The notes: generated by a model not told the origin, from the sequence alone. A DNA stretch of 64,000 nt from JBBQLG01 sp964251665 (GCA_964251665.1 CAXUKO010000001.1:124001-188000), one strand, 5' to 3'; shown: positions 1 through 9,161, counted from the first letter of the stretch. Program-made: numbers and translations.

Positions 1-2746
1 CCTGACCTGCCTTAGTAAAGAGTTCGCGTATAGCCAGTTTAGGCTTCTCAATCTGCTGTTTTAGAATTGCCATTTCACCTATAGATTTGCCGCCTATCGT
101 TTGAGATGGCTTTCCGCTCAGAAAGGTCTGCATGACTCGTGCACGGTTAATCTCAAGTAGTGTTCGCTCAAGTTGGCTGTACTGAGTTGTAGTGTGTTTT
201 AATTCGGTGCTATTTAGTTGGTGTAACTGGGGACGGCTTTTACGAGCATGATCACTTAAGGCGGTGTAGAACGTATAGCAGAAAGAGTCATAGATTTGGT
301 CAGGATCAACTGACTCACTCTCTAAATGAGAGATAAGCACATTAAGCCCTTGCTTCTTCAGATTTTCTTTACTGGCGTTCCAACTGCCTAAGTTGGGGAG
401 CTTATTCACCCAGTGTGTCATACACTCAAATTGCTGAATGAGAGTGGCAAGCGGTATCTTGCTGTAGGCCAACATGGATTTATCGTCTTTCGGGAAACCG
501 CTTAATTGATAAAACACGGGTAAATATTCCTGCCACTGATTCAGGGCTTTACTGAGCGTTGATAGCAGTTGCTGGTATTCTTCTATATCGTTGTTAAGGT
601 GATAAATCACCCATTTATTTATACGTCCGTCCTTAATTTTCTGATGCACTGTACTTATATATCTGCAAGCAGTTTCGGTGTCTAACCAGCCGAATTCATC
701 AGTCGCAGCACCAGGTATAAATTGTCGGATTCGTGGTAGCTCCTTTTCAAGTTGCTGTATGGCTTCCTGATAGGCAATGAGTGTATCTATAAGCGCGATT
801 TGCGTGGCTATGGCTTTAGGAAGTGCGTTTTTGCATACAACCTGTAACGCTTTCTGGTTCTTCATAAAATCAGAAATGAAGCGTTTGTACCATTTACCGC
901 TATGTTCCTGATAGGCTTGGCGTATAGGATATAGATTAATGGTGAGGGAATTGGACACGAACTGCTCCTGCACATAAGCCTGGCGTTGTTGTAGCTGATG
1001 GGCAGATAAGAAAAGTTGATTTACCGTTTTTTCAATATTTGCCCATTCTGGGTTTGTAAGGTTATCTATTCCCGCTAACGATGGTCTGTCCAACAGTACC
1101 CCAAGTTCGCTGTCTGCATTAGTCAAATCATTAATCGTCTGAACTTCAGGTGAAGCATTACCAAACTGAGCAAACTTACCCTTGATCGCCTGAAAAGTCT
1201 GTAGGGTTCCAATAAGCCTTTTTAAAAGACCTCCTATCTCCATCAAATCCTGTTGGGGAAAATATGGTGATTCGCTGCCATAAAAAGGAGATTGCCGGGC
1301 AGGTCCATATTCTTTAACTCGACGACATGCTTCCTGTAAAACTGTCATTCGATCAGTAATTTGTTCAGCGGTCCAAGAGTGAACGTCTTTAATGCCGCCA
1401 ATCAGTTGAGGGGCTATACTTTTACAGCGGTTGAGTAGTTGATTCTGTTCGCCAATAGCCCGATAAGGCGTATAGCCGGTTTCAGCAATAGGTTCGGTTA
1501 ATTGGTGGTAGTAGGTTTGAAGAGCTTGCCGGGATGCGATGAGCCTGTTTAGATCTCCGTTGTAGTCAGCTATTTTCATGGAATTCGCCCTAAGGGTTTT
1601 CTCCAATTCAGCAACTACCGCTTTTGGCCTTGCCTTGTGACTGTGCAACTCTAGACATACTTGGCCTAATCCAATGTTATCAAGACGACGTTTAACGACA
1701 TCCAGTGCAGCCATTTTTTCGGCTACGAAGAGAACCTTTTTCCCCTGCCGAACCGCAGATGCGATGAGGTTTGCAATCGTTTGTGACTTACCGGTACCAG
1801 GCGGACCCTGAATAATTAGGTGATGACCTTGAAGCGCCGTGCGGATAGCCTGCATTTGTGAGCTATCTGCTTCAACAACGTTGTCTAATTCGTCGGCTTT
1901 CAGTTCGTTTATGTCAATTTCCTTAACATTGGCATCGCTGTCGTATAGTACTCCATTGCCGCTCAGTAATGCTTCAACGGTTGCTAAACCACTTCCACTC
2001 ATTTTATTAGGATTGAGATCATGGTACATAGCTAACTTCGCAAACGAAAATTTGTCAAGCACCGCCCGTTGTGGTTGTACATTCCAGCGGGAAAAAGATG
2101 GACGTTGCCGCAACATATTTTCGATACGAACCCGGTACTCAATTAGACTTTGGGCAAGCTGCTCACTCTCCTTGGGTTGCTGCCAATCCGGTAAACTCAA
2201 ACCAAATTCGTCCTGAAGTTTCTGTTTCAGTGAAGGATTGTTTTCAACTTCTTCTTGGCTGCAGCTACATGTATAGCCTCCATCGTTTTTGCGCTTTAAA
2301 TTCACGGGTACCAACAACAAAGGGGCCAGCAACGCTCTATTACTGTGCTCAGTCTCGTACCACTCTAAAAAACCAAAGGCAATATATAGAATGTTTATCC
2401 CCTGCTCCTGCTCAAATGTCTTTGCTTCGTAGGCTAGTTTAGCTAATCTCTTATGAAGAGAATCGGCGGTAAGGGCGGTAAAAACATGATTATATTTAGG
2501 CTTTATTTCTATATCTGTGGAGATAAACTCAATTGGTTCATCATCAAGCAATTGATGAAATATGTTCGATAGGAAATTGGTCTTCACTCCTTGCTCAAAT
2601 TTTATGCCCCGACTATTTTTATCCCACCCATAATTAAGTAGGCGATTTTTTAAGGTTAAATCCAGTAACTGCTTCCGAGCACTTTCTAATTGCTGAAACA
2701 GCAATGTCGAGCTAACTGATATATTGTTTGTGGATGTTAATTTCAT
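1..2746 (-). CDS. DUF4011-type superfamily 1 helicase, 5' part (runs off left edge)
   Basis: The reading frame opens at ATG 2746 and stays open to the window edge, giving about 915 visible residues; the C-terminus is outside. The N-terminus contains ARKQLLDLTLKNRLLNY (about residues 23-39), the signature of the DUF4011 domain that precedes large SF1 helicases. A Walker A motif, IIQGPPGTGKSQTIANL, lies around residues 310-326 with Lys about 320. Near the left edge the protein reads IRELFTKAGQ, matching the family segment just before Walker B, so Walker B and the other helicase motifs should lie just outside. Family members often carry a C-terminal nuclease-like domain, which cannot be seen here. 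The DNA is visibly AT-richer than the genes from 3158 onward, suggesting acquisition. Related helicases are frequent in defence islands; a defence role here is inference. The start follows no Shine-Dalgarno signal, which is normal for Bacteroidota. Confidence 0.85.
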   Translation of the reverse strand, partial: MKLTSTNNISVSSTLLFQQLESARKQLLDLTLKNRLLNYGWDKNSRGIKFEQGVKTNFLSNIFHQLLDDEPIEFISTDIEIKPKYNHVFTALTADSLHKRLAKLAYEAKTFEQEQGINILYIAFGFLEWYETEHSNRALLAPLLLVPVNLKRKNDGGYTCSCSQEEVENNPSLKQKLQDEFGLSLPDWQQPKESEQLAQSLIEYRVRIENMLRQRPSFSRWNVQPQRAVLDKFSFAKLAMYHDLNPNKMSGSGLATVEALLSGNGVLYDSDANVKEIDINELKADELDNVVEADSSQMQAIRTALQGHHLIIQGPPGTGKSQTIANLIASAVRQGKKVLFVAEKMAALDVVKRRLDNIGLGQVCLELHSHKARPKAVVAELEKTLRANSMKIADYNGDLNRLIASRQALQTYYHQLTEPIAETGYTPYRAIGEQNQLLNRCKSIAPQLIGGIKDVHSWTAEQITDRMTVLQEACRRVKEYGPARQSPFYGSESPYFPQQDLMEIGGLLKRLIGTLQTFQAIKGKFAQFGNASPEVQTINDLTNADSELGVLLDRPSLAGIDNLTNPEWANIEKTVNQLFLSAHQLQQRQAYVQEQFVSNSLTINLYPIRQAYQEHSGKWYKRFISDFMKNQKALQVVCKNALPKAIATQIALIDTLIAYQEAIQQLEKELPRIRQFIPGAATDEFGWLDTETACRYISTVHQKIKDGRINKWVIYHLNNDIEEYQQLLSTLSKALNQWQEYLPVFYQLSGFPKDDKSMLAYSKIPLATLIQQFECMTHWVNKLPNLGSWNASKENLKKQGLNVLISHLESESVDPDQIYDSFCYTFYTALSDHARKSRPQLHQLNSTELKHTTTQYSQLERTLLEINRARVMQTFLSGKPSQTIGGKSIGEMAILKQQIEKPKLAIRELFTKAGQ

Positions 2747-3157
2747 TTTCTATGAATTAGTCAAGGATGGGTACGTTTGTAGACAGGATCATTACGGATT
2801 AGTTCATTATCATTGCGGGCCTGCATCCAGTAGTTCTGGATGAACGGGTTATATTAGTAGTGGGTGAACGACAGCGTTAAGATTTCGTACTCTCTAAACT
2901 AACCCCAGTCCGATTGAACAACCTATCCGACAGATAGCAATAGTAGCCAATATGACCGGCTTGACCAAGCCATGTATCAACTTATTAGAATATACTCTAT
3001 ACTTAAAGTGGAATCACGTAGTCATAGTAACTTTTGGCGCTAACCTAACATGTGCAACTTACATAGAAGGCATTTTGAGATCCCTAAAATTCAAACCCTC
3101 GTTAAATAAAACTATACCACTCCGCCGGGGTTGTGACGGTACAACTCCCTCAGTGGT
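2747..3157. other. Intergenic region between the helicase gene and the oxidoreductase gene
   Basis: About 410 bp between divergent genes, so promoters for both should lie here. I found no convincing paired -33/-7 promoter, no hairpin and no credible small gene. A 69-codon open frame at 2952-3161 has no recognisable protein character and its end overlaps the next start codon. This stretch marks the change from AT-rich accessory DNA to GC-richer core-like DNA. Confidence 0.5.
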
Positions 3158-4279
3158 ATGACTACTCCAGAAAAGGAAATTGGTATCGGCATCATTGGCA
3201 TGGGCGGGTTTGGTCTGTTTGCCGCGCAACAATTCCTTCAGCATCCTCATACGCGGCTCGTAGCCATTGCGGGTTCTAAACGCGAAGAAGCTATCCGAAC
3301 CGCTCAACGCTTCGGTGCCGAACAGGTTGCCAGTTTAGACGAACTGGTCAATCACCCCGACGTTGACCTCGTTTACATTGCCACTCCTCCGTTCCTGCAT
3401 TACGAACAGGCGATGCTGGCACTCAACGCCGGGAAGCACGTCATCTGCGAAAAACCGCTGGCTATGAACGTGGAGCAGGGCGAAGAAATGCTGGCACTGG
3501 CAAAGGAGAAAGGGTTGCTGATGGTCACGAACCTGATGCAGCGGTATAACCCTATGTTTGCCCGCATCAAAAAGCTCGTCGATAAACAGCTGCTCGGCGA
3601 ATTTCTGCACGGCTATTTCGAGAATTATGCCGGCGATGAAGGCCTTTCGCCAGAACACTGGTTTTGGGATCGTGAAAAAAGTGGCGGTATTTTTATCGAA
3701 CATGGCGTTCACTTCTTCGATATGTTCGCCGGGTGGCTTGGTCACGGTAAGGTCCGGGCGGCTCAGATTGTAAAGCGGCCGGATAGCCATGATATAGAAG
3801 ATCAGGTACAGGCCACGGTCGAATACCCTAATGGCGCGCTGATTAACTTCTATCATGGGTTTACCCAAACCGGGCGTATGGATCGTCAGGAGATGCGGCT
3901 GGTCTTTGAGCGGGGCGACATAACGCTCTACGAGTGGGTGCCCACCCGGCTGGTGATGCGCTGTGTAGCCGACGAAGCAACCACCCGCGAACTGCTGGAC
4001 TTGTTTCCCGGTGCTCAGCTTGACGTAACAGAAAACATCGGTGGTAAGGACCGGCTAATGAGCGGTCGACACAAGCAGTTTGAAGCTTATCAGAAAATCG
4101 AAATCAGGTTCGGGTTTGGTCAGGAAAAGCAGCACCTCTATGGCGAACTCCTCCGGCTAATGTTCCGCGATCAGACAGCGGCCATGCAGTTTTCCGAAAC
4201 GCACCGGATCATCACCGAAGAAAACGGCCTGAGTTCACTCCGAACCGCCGTCGAAGCAGATCGGCTGGCACGGCAGTAA
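3158..4279 (+). CDS. Gfo/Idh/MocA family NAD(P)-dependent oxidoreductase
   Basis: A 373-residue cytosolic protein of usual family length. The N-terminal Rossmann fold shows GIIGMGGFG (residues about 12-20), and the family EKP motif appears in CEKPLAMN (about residues 98-105), where the Lys normally takes part in catalysis. The segment IEHGVHFFDMF (about 180-190) matches the GxHxxD motif that contributes the proton-relay residues. Members oxidise or reduce sugars and sugar derivatives such as inositol, glucose or amino-sugar conjugates; the substrate cannot be read from sequence. The next gene encodes a NagB-LmbE fusion 134 bp downstream on the same strand, so an amino-sugar substrate is a reasonable inference. 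Start ATG 3158 gives a normal N-terminus just ahead of the nucleotide-binding strand. Confidence 0.9.
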   Translation: MTTPEKEIGIGIIGMGGFGLFAAQQFLQHPHTRLVAIAGSKREEAIRTAQRFGAEQVASLDELVNHPDVDLVYIATPPFLHYEQAMLALNAGKHVICEKPLAMNVEQGEEMLALAKEKGLLMVTNLMQRYNPMFARIKKLVDKQLLGEFLHGYFENYAGDEGLSPEHWFWDREKSGGIFIEHGVHFFDMFAGWLGHGKVRAAQIVKRPDSHDIEDQVQATVEYPNGALINFYHGFTQTGRMDRQEMRLVFERGDITLYEWVPTRLVMRCVADEATTRELLDLFPGAQLDVTENIGGKDRLMSGRHKQFEAYQKIEIRFGFGQEKQHLYGELLRLMFRDQTAAMQFSETHRIITEENGLSSLRTAVEADRLARQ

Positions 4280-4413
4280 AGGTATCCCTGATGGTCAATG
4301 AGTAAGAAAATTGATCTACAGTCTCCTAAAACTGCAAAATTAATGGGGTCTGCGTCAGGGGTTAGGTGATTTTTGCCAACTTTGGCTTCAGCATCACCAA
4401 CCTATGCCAGCCA

Positions 4414-6372
4414 ATGATTAGTGAACCTGCTTTAGTGGATACGGCCGAAGGACGCGTGCCCGGCGCACCCGTTCAGTCGGCGATCACCTACGAAAAGATT
4501 CCGACCTTTATTTATGCCGATGCCAAAGATGCCTCCCGGGCCGTTGCGCACGAGATAGCGGACCTGATTCGGCAAAAACAAAGCGAAGGCAAGCCCTGCA
4601 TATTGGGTCTAGCCACAGGCTCATCGCCTAAAACGGTCTATGCCGAACTGATTCGGATGCACCGCGAAGAAAGCTTGAGCTTCAGAAACGTCATTTCCTT
4701 CAATCTGGATGAGTATTATCCAATGGAAGCCGACGCGCTGCAAAGCTACTGGCGGTTCATGAAGGAACAATTATTCGACCATGTAGATATTCCGGCAACT
4801 AATTATCACGTACCGGATGGAACGCTTCGTTACGATAAAGTAGCCGAGTTCTGCCGCGCTTACGAAGCCCAAATCGAAGCCGCCGGTGGCCTCGATTTTC
4901 AATTGCTCGGTATCGGTGCCAATGGCCATATTGGGTTCAACGAACCCGGCTCGCTCATCAACTCGCATACCCGACTGATGATGCTCGACTTATCGACGCG
5001 GGCTGCGGCCTCAGTTGACTTTGGTGGGCTGCCGCGCACCCCGCGTAAGGCCATTACGATGGGCGTAGCCCCCATTCTCAGTGCCCGGCGGGTGGTATTG
5101 CTCGCTTGGGGTGAACGTAAAGCCCCCGTCATTCGCGGAGCAGTGGAAGGCACCGTCACCGAATCGAATCCGGCATCGTATCTGCAGACGCATCCCAACG
5201 CGCTGTTTGTGATTGACGAAGCAGCTGCGTCGGAGCTGACCCGGATGAAAACACCGTGGCTCGTCGATTCGGTGGTTTGGGATAATAAGATGACCAAAAA
5301 AGCGGTCACGTATCTGTCAATGACGCTTGAAAAGCCTATTCTGAAACTTACCGACCGCGACTATAACGACAATGGTGTCAGCGATCTGCTGGCTCAGTAC
5401 GGGCAGGCTTACGATATTAATATCGATGTATTTAATCAGCTTCAGCATACTATATCTGGGTGGCCGGGTGGCAAACCCAACGCCGACGATACCAACCGGC
5501 CCGAACGCGCCCTGCCTGCCCGGAAACGCTGCCTGATTTTTAGTCCCCATCCTGATGATGATATTATCTCAATGGGCGGCACCTTTCAGCGGCTGGTTGA
5601 TCAGGGGCATGATGTACATGTTGGCTACCAAACGTCCGGTAACATTGCTGTGGCCGACGATGAAGCCCTGCGTTTTGCCGATTACGTAGTCGATTTCAAC
5701 ACCCAGTTTGGCATTGACAGTCCCGAGGCATCCCGTATTTTTCGGGATGCAGCCGCGTTTCTGCGGGCTAAAAAAGACAGCGAACGGGATACATCGGAAG
5801 TACGCCATGTGAAGGGACTAATTCGCCGGGGTGAGGCTAAATCGACCTGCCGTTTTGTGGGAATTCCCCTTGATAATGCCCATTTTCTTAACATGCCTTT
5901 CTACGAAACAGGTACGGTCGAGAAAAAACCGCTGAGCGAAGCGGATATCACTGTGGTCATGGAATTGATTGAAAAAATCAAGCCGCACCAGATTTATGCC
6001 GCCGGTGACCTGGCCGATCCGCATGGTACCCATAAGGTGTGTTTAGATGCCATTATGGAAGCCATTCGCCGGTTAGCTCATAAAAACTTTATGAAGGATT
6101 GCTGGGTCTGGCTGTACCGGGGTGCCTGGGCGGAGTGGGATACGCATGAGATTGAAATGGCTGTGCCGATGTCGCCTGATCAGGTCATGAAAAAGCGGCT
6201 TGGTATTTTCAAGCACCAGTCGCAGAAGGATGGCGTAGTGTATCAGGGCACCGACTCGCGCGAGTTCTGGCAACGGGCCGAAGAGCGAAATCGCACTACA
6301 GCCGCCCGATACAATCGCTTAGGGCTGGCCGAATATGAGGCTATGGAAGCGTTCGTTCGCTGGAAATTTTAA
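4414..6372 (+). CDS. nagB: Glucosamine-6-phosphate deaminase fused to a LmbE/PIG-L deacetylase-like domain
   Basis: A 652-residue two-domain cytosolic protein. The first 270 residues are NagB-like: LGLATGSSPKTVY (phosphate-binding loop), FNLDEYYP (catalytic Asp) and GIGANGHIGFNEPG (ring-opening His and its Glu). The Asn-Gly-His form occurs in Gram-positive NagB too, so it is not a defect. The C-terminal half, from about residue 370, is LmbE/PIG-L: FSPHPDDDIISMGG carries the metal-binding HPDDD, and DPHGTHKVC supplies a later His ligand. The deaminase converts glucosamine-6-phosphate to fructose-6-phosphate and ammonia; the second domain may remove acetyl groups from GlcNAc-type substrates. 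Such fusions are known in Bacteroidota. ATG 4414 is preferred over the in-frame start at 4366 because the extra 16 residues are hydrophobic, unlike NagB starts. A strong hairpin follows the stop. Confidence 0.92.
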   Translation: MISEPALVDTAEGRVPGAPVQSAITYEKIPTFIYADAKDASRAVAHEIADLIRQKQSEGKPCILGLATGSSPKTVYAELIRMHREESLSFRNVISFNLDEYYPMEADALQSYWRFMKEQLFDHVDIPATNYHVPDGTLRYDKVAEFCRAYEAQIEAAGGLDFQLLGIGANGHIGFNEPGSLINSHTRLMMLDLSTRAAASVDFGGLPRTPRKAITMGVAPILSARRVVLLAWGERKAPVIRGAVEGTVTESNPASYLQTHPNALFVIDEAAASELTRMKTPWLVDSVVWDNKMTKKAVTYLSMTLEKPILKLTDRDYNDNGVSDLLAQYGQAYDINIDVFNQLQHTISGWPGGKPNADDTNRPERALPARKRCLIFSPHPDDDIISMGGTFQRLVDQGHDVHVGYQTSGNIAVADDEALRFADYVVDFNTQFGIDSPEASRIFRDAAAFLRAKKDSERDTSEVRHVKGLIRRGEAKSTCRFVGIPLDNAHFLNMPFYETGTVEKKPLSEADITVVMELIEKIKPHQIYAAGDLADPHGTHKVCLDAIMEAIRRLAHKNFMKDCWVWLYRGAWAEWDTHEIEMAVPMSPDQVMKKRLGIFKHQSQKDGVVYQGTDSREFWQRAEERNRTTAARYNRLGLAEYEAMEAFVRWKF

Positions 6373-6383
6373 GCAGGTGTTTA

Positions 6384-6437
6384 TTATAATATAAAAAGCG
6401 AATAGTTTTACGAGACTATTCGCTTTTTATATTATAA
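6384..6437. terminator. Long hairpin after the NagB-LmbE gene
   Basis: Arms 6384-6406 and 6415-6437 are perfect 23-bp inverted repeats with an 8-nt loop. The outer third of the stem is AT-only and includes the T-run, so it can act as a terminator in either direction. It ends only 12 bp before the next start codon, so it could also shape the leader of the next gene. Confidence 0.8.
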
Positions 6438-6449
6438 CCTGTCTATAAA

Positions 6450-7217
6450 ATGATGCGCATCAACAAACAAAAAAGCAGTCGGCTTTTAGCCTTGCAGGAT
6501 TTTATTTATCCGAATTTTACCAAATCAGACTGGATCAAGCTGGGTTACTTGACTAATTGTCACGACATTGTGGAAGGCCACCCACGTCTATTGCGCAGCT
6601 TAGATTTCCGGGATGAAGATTATGAAGGCAACTGTTTACAGACGCTGGCCAAAATTATTGACGAAAGCAGCGGTAACGCGCTGGAGATCGAACGCTACAT
6701 TGCCGACAAAAAAATAAAATTAAATAATGGAGCCGTTCATGATTTTGCCTCCACGGTACGCCCGGTCGAACCAGCCCGTGTAATCACATTCGCACCCGAT
6801 GTATTTCAGATACCGGATAAGTCCGTCGAGGTGCATCGCCTGTCGGTCATGATGCCGTTCGATGGCAAGTTTTCTGGTACCTACGCGGCTATTCGGAATG
6901 TGTGTAGCCGGTTAAGTATTGAGTGTAAACGCGCCGACGACATTTGGGATAATAGCATTCTGATTCAGGATGTGTTCGATCTGATTTATACGTCCCGGGT
7001 CGTTATTACCGACTTCACCGACCGTAACCCGAATGTATTTTACGAAACCGGCATTGCTCATACGCTGGGTAAAATCGTCATTCCCATTACACAGGCCGTT
7101 GGGGATATTCCCTTTGATCTGCGCCACCATCGCGCCCTAACCTACTTAGGCAATTCGGAAGGTTTGGCAAAGCTGGAGCGCGATCTGGAGAAGAAACTAA
7201 TGATGGTGTTCCAGTAA
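6450..7217 (+). CDS. Effector-associated-like N-terminus with a nucleoside deoxyribosyltransferase/TIR-like C-terminus
   Basis: A 255-residue soluble protein without signal peptide or membrane segment. Residues about 10-75 are helical and contain PRLLRSLDFRDEDYEGNC, which resembles the effector-associated domains (EADs) that recruit partners by like-with-like contacts in bacterial conflict systems. After a linker, residues about 128-255 form an alpha/beta unit: SVMMPFDGKFSGTY at its first strand, VVITDFTDRNPNVFYETG (Asp188, Glu199) and GIAHTLGKIVIPIT. This DxT...NPNVxYExGxAxxxGK pattern is that of deoxyribosyltransferase-like and TIR-like nucleotide-handling domains, where the Glu is usually catalytic. 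By inference it may cleave or bind a nucleotide such as NAD+. It sits alone between metabolic genes, after a hairpin, with no obvious sensor gene adjacent. Starts at 6450 or 6453 are equally possible. Function not proven; the C-terminal fold call is firmer than the N-terminal one. Confidence 0.7.
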   Translation: MMRINKQKSSRLLALQDFIYPNFTKSDWIKLGYLTNCHDIVEGHPRLLRSLDFRDEDYEGNCLQTLAKIIDESSGNALEIERYIADKKIKLNNGAVHDFASTVRPVEPARVITFAPDVFQIPDKSVEVHRLSVMMPFDGKFSGTYAAIRNVCSRLSIECKRADDIWDNSILIQDVFDLIYTSRVVITDFTDRNPNVFYETGIAHTLGKIVIPITQAVGDIPFDLRHHRALTYLGNSEGLAKLERDLEKKLMMVFQ

Positions 7218-7282
7218 GGCGTTGGTAAAGCACCCGTTATTTCACGTACTTTGGATACGTTCAATACTTTTTCCGCTTCGTC

Positions 7283-8446
7283 ATGCAAGCCCCGATCTCT
7301 CCGGCTGTCAGCCAGCCAATTGCGAAAACTGCTCCACCCGCCCGGCTCCTGTCACTCGATTTTTTTCGGGGTTTGACCGTCGCGGGGATGACACTGGTTA
7401 ACAATCCCGGCGACTGGGGGCATATTTACGCGCCCCTCGAACACGCGAGTTGGAACGGCTGGACACCAACCGATCTGGTTTTTCCGTTCTTTCTCTTCAT
7501 CGTCGGCGTCTCCATCACGTTTGCCCTCGATAGTGCCCGCCTGACTCCAGATCGTCATGGCGATGCCATCCGTAAAATTGTTCGCCGAAGCCTGACCCTG
7601 TTCGGACTGGGCCTGTTTCTGAACCTGTTCCCAAGTTTTAATTTTGCCACCGTCCGCATCATGGGGGTGTTGCAACGGATTGCGCTGGTTTATCTCTTCA
7701 CCTCACTGATTTTCCTGAAAACAACACCGAAGCAGCAGGGCTGGATTATTGCGGGACTGCTGGTTGGCTACTGGCTGCTGATGACTCTGGTACCGGTGCC
7801 TGGTGCTGGTGCGGCCAACCTCGAACCCGCGAGTAACTTCAGTGCCTGGCTCGACGGAGCAGTGTTGGGCGTTCATAATTACAAAGCCACCCGCGTCTGG
7901 GACCCTGAGGGAATTTTAAGCACTGTGCCTGCTATTGGTACCGGTTTGTTCGGCGTACTCACCGGAACCTGGCTGCGTTCAAGTCGTCCGGCTGGGGAGC
8001 GGATTGCTTGGCTTTTTACGATGGGTGTGCTGGCGGTATTGGCCGCTTACGTCTGGGACGCGTTTTTCCCAATCAACAAACAGATTTGGACGAGCTCGTA
8101 TACCCTAATCGCAGCTGGTCTGGCTATGCTGGGTTTAGGTACCTGTTACTGGCTGATCGATGTGCAGGGCCGCCGACGGGGAACCGGCTTTTTTGTCGCG
8201 TTTGGCGTCAATGCGATCACCGTCTTTTTTCTCTCCGGCCTCATTCCGCGCATCATGAACCTGATACACATCACGAAGCCCGATGGTACTGACGTTGGCC
8301 TGAAACAGTGGCTGTATGAGTCGTTCATCCTTCCTTACTTCGCCGATCCGCGCAATGCATCGTTAGCCGGCGCATTGACGTTTGTGCTGATTTGGGCGAT
8401 AATTGCCGGATGGATGTACCGGAAAAACATCATCATTAAAGTGTGA
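7283..8446 (+). CDS. DUF5009 / heparan-alpha-glucosaminide N-acetyltransferase-like membrane acyltransferase
   Basis: A 387-residue polytopic membrane protein with roughly ten hydrophobic segments and a short cytosolic N-terminal tail. RLLSLDFFRGLTVAGM is the family opening, and LEHASWNGWTPTDLVFPFF (about residues 51-69) contains the conserved His region of HGSNAT-like enzymes, which move an acetyl group from acetyl-CoA across the membrane onto glucosamine ends. With the NagB-LmbE gene upstream, a role in acetylating imported or cell-wall amino sugars is likely but inferred. The length is normal for bacterial members. The stop overlaps the GTG start of the next small gene, so the two are probably translated together. 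Confidence 0.88.
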   Translation: MQAPISPAVSQPIAKTAPPARLLSLDFFRGLTVAGMTLVNNPGDWGHIYAPLEHASWNGWTPTDLVFPFFLFIVGVSITFALDSARLTPDRHGDAIRKIVRRSLTLFGLGLFLNLFPSFNFATVRIMGVLQRIALVYLFTSLIFLKTTPKQQGWIIAGLLVGYWLLMTLVPVPGAGAANLEPASNFSAWLDGAVLGVHNYKATRVWDPEGILSTVPAIGTGLFGVLTGTWLRSSRPAGERIAWLFTMGVLAVLAAYVWDAFFPINKQIWTSSYTLIAAGLAMLGLGTCYWLIDVQGRRRGTGFFVAFGVNAITVFFLSGLIPRIMNLIHITKPDGTDVGLKQWLYESFILPYFADPRNASLAGALTFVLIWAIIAGWMYRKNIIIKV

Positions 8447-8835
8447 TCGACTACACCAACGAACTCAAACGCCAGATCGAGCGGATTTTACGCTGGGAGT
8501 CGTCGGAGCATTGGCGGTTGCAGGACTTTGTGTTGTTAAGCGAACGGATAATGGCCTACACAAATCGCTGGATAGAAGCCCACGATCTGCAACTATTCTG
8601 GCAGTCTTCGGTAGCGACGCCCGGCCTGTTAGATGCCCTGGCCCAGTTTGCCGATTATGACGACTGGAATGACTACTGTACCCAGAATAGCGTGGAGCGT
8701 ATGGTACCCAACCGGGAAACCCCTTGGCTTTACTCGCCTAAGTGGGAAACGCCGGGCCATTGGGTGCGCTGGATTCTCTGGTTATCCGGATTGGCATCGA
8801 TAGCGGTGGGTGCCTTGTTACTCTGGAAACGATAA
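8443..8835 (+). CDS. Small C-tail membrane protein of unknown function
   Basis: A 130-residue protein beginning with GTG at 8443, inside the last codons of the acyltransferase gene (GTGTGA overlap), which points to coupled translation. The first 100 residues are hydrophilic, helical and rich in Trp and acidic residues. Residues about 106-127 (WILWLSGLASIAVGALLLW) form one membrane segment close to the C-terminus, so the protein is probably tail-anchored with its bulk in the cytosol. I do not recognise the family. The tight overlap suggests a partner or accessory of the acyltransferase. No ATG start is available near the beginning. Confidence 0.7.
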   Translation: MIDYTNELKRQIERILRWESSEHWRLQDFVLLSERIMAYTNRWIEAHDLQLFWQSSVATPGLLDALAQFADYDDWNDYCTQNSVERMVPNRETPWLYSPKWETPGHWVRWILWLSGLASIAVGALLLWKR

Positions 8836-8945
8836 TACCCCAAAAGCAAATGCAGCAATTTGTACCGGACAAACATCCGCAGGGGTAGTGGACTGTGTCT
8901 GAAACAATTCGTAATTTCGTTGCAGGTAAAAAGATAGACAATAGT

Positions 8946-9161
8946 ATGCAGTTCACTATTCAGGTGCCGGATAAAAAGGCGTCGTTTTTCTTAGAGTTGA
9001 TTAAGAGTCTCAAGTTTGCCAAAGTCGCTGCTGTTGAAGAAGAGCTTTCGCCCAAAGAGCAGCTCAAAGCGGATATTCGTCAGGCGGTTAAGGAGGTGAA
9101 TCTAATTAAACAGGGTAAAATGAAAGGTCGGCCTGTAGAAGACCTGCTCAATGAGTTATAA
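8946..9161 (+). CDS. Antitoxin of a RelE-type toxin-antitoxin pair
   Basis: A 71-residue acidic protein that opens with MQFTIQVPDKKASFFLELI and ends with GRPVEDLLNEL, a common pattern of Bacteroidota antitoxins paired with RelE/ParE toxins. ATG 8946 is chosen because family members begin at this beta strand; an in-frame GTG at 8895 would add 17 residues without family character. The last 11 bp overlap the start of the toxin gene, the usual arrangement for coupled production. Antitoxins of this kind bind the toxin with their C-terminal helix and may repress the operon, although a clear DNA-binding domain is not visible. The DNA is AT-richer than its neighbours, consistent with acquisition. Confidence 0.8.
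   Translation: MQFTIQVPDKKASFFLELIKSLKFAKVAAVEEELSPKEQLKADIRQAVKEVNLIKQGKMKGRPVEDLLNEL

Noticed and set aside
1839..2442. Two plus-strand frames of about 125 residues opposite the helicase gene
   Set aside because: They lie antisense to a frame that carries clear DUF4011 and Walker A motifs.
2952..3161. 69-codon ORF between the helicase and the oxidoreductase gene
   Set aside because: No protein character, overlaps the next start codon, and lies in AT-rich intergenic DNA.
8870..8890. CCGGACAAACATCCG near the RelE-type operon, considered as another copy of the REP-like hairpin
   Set aside because: The stem is shorter and the flanks do not match the two related hairpins.
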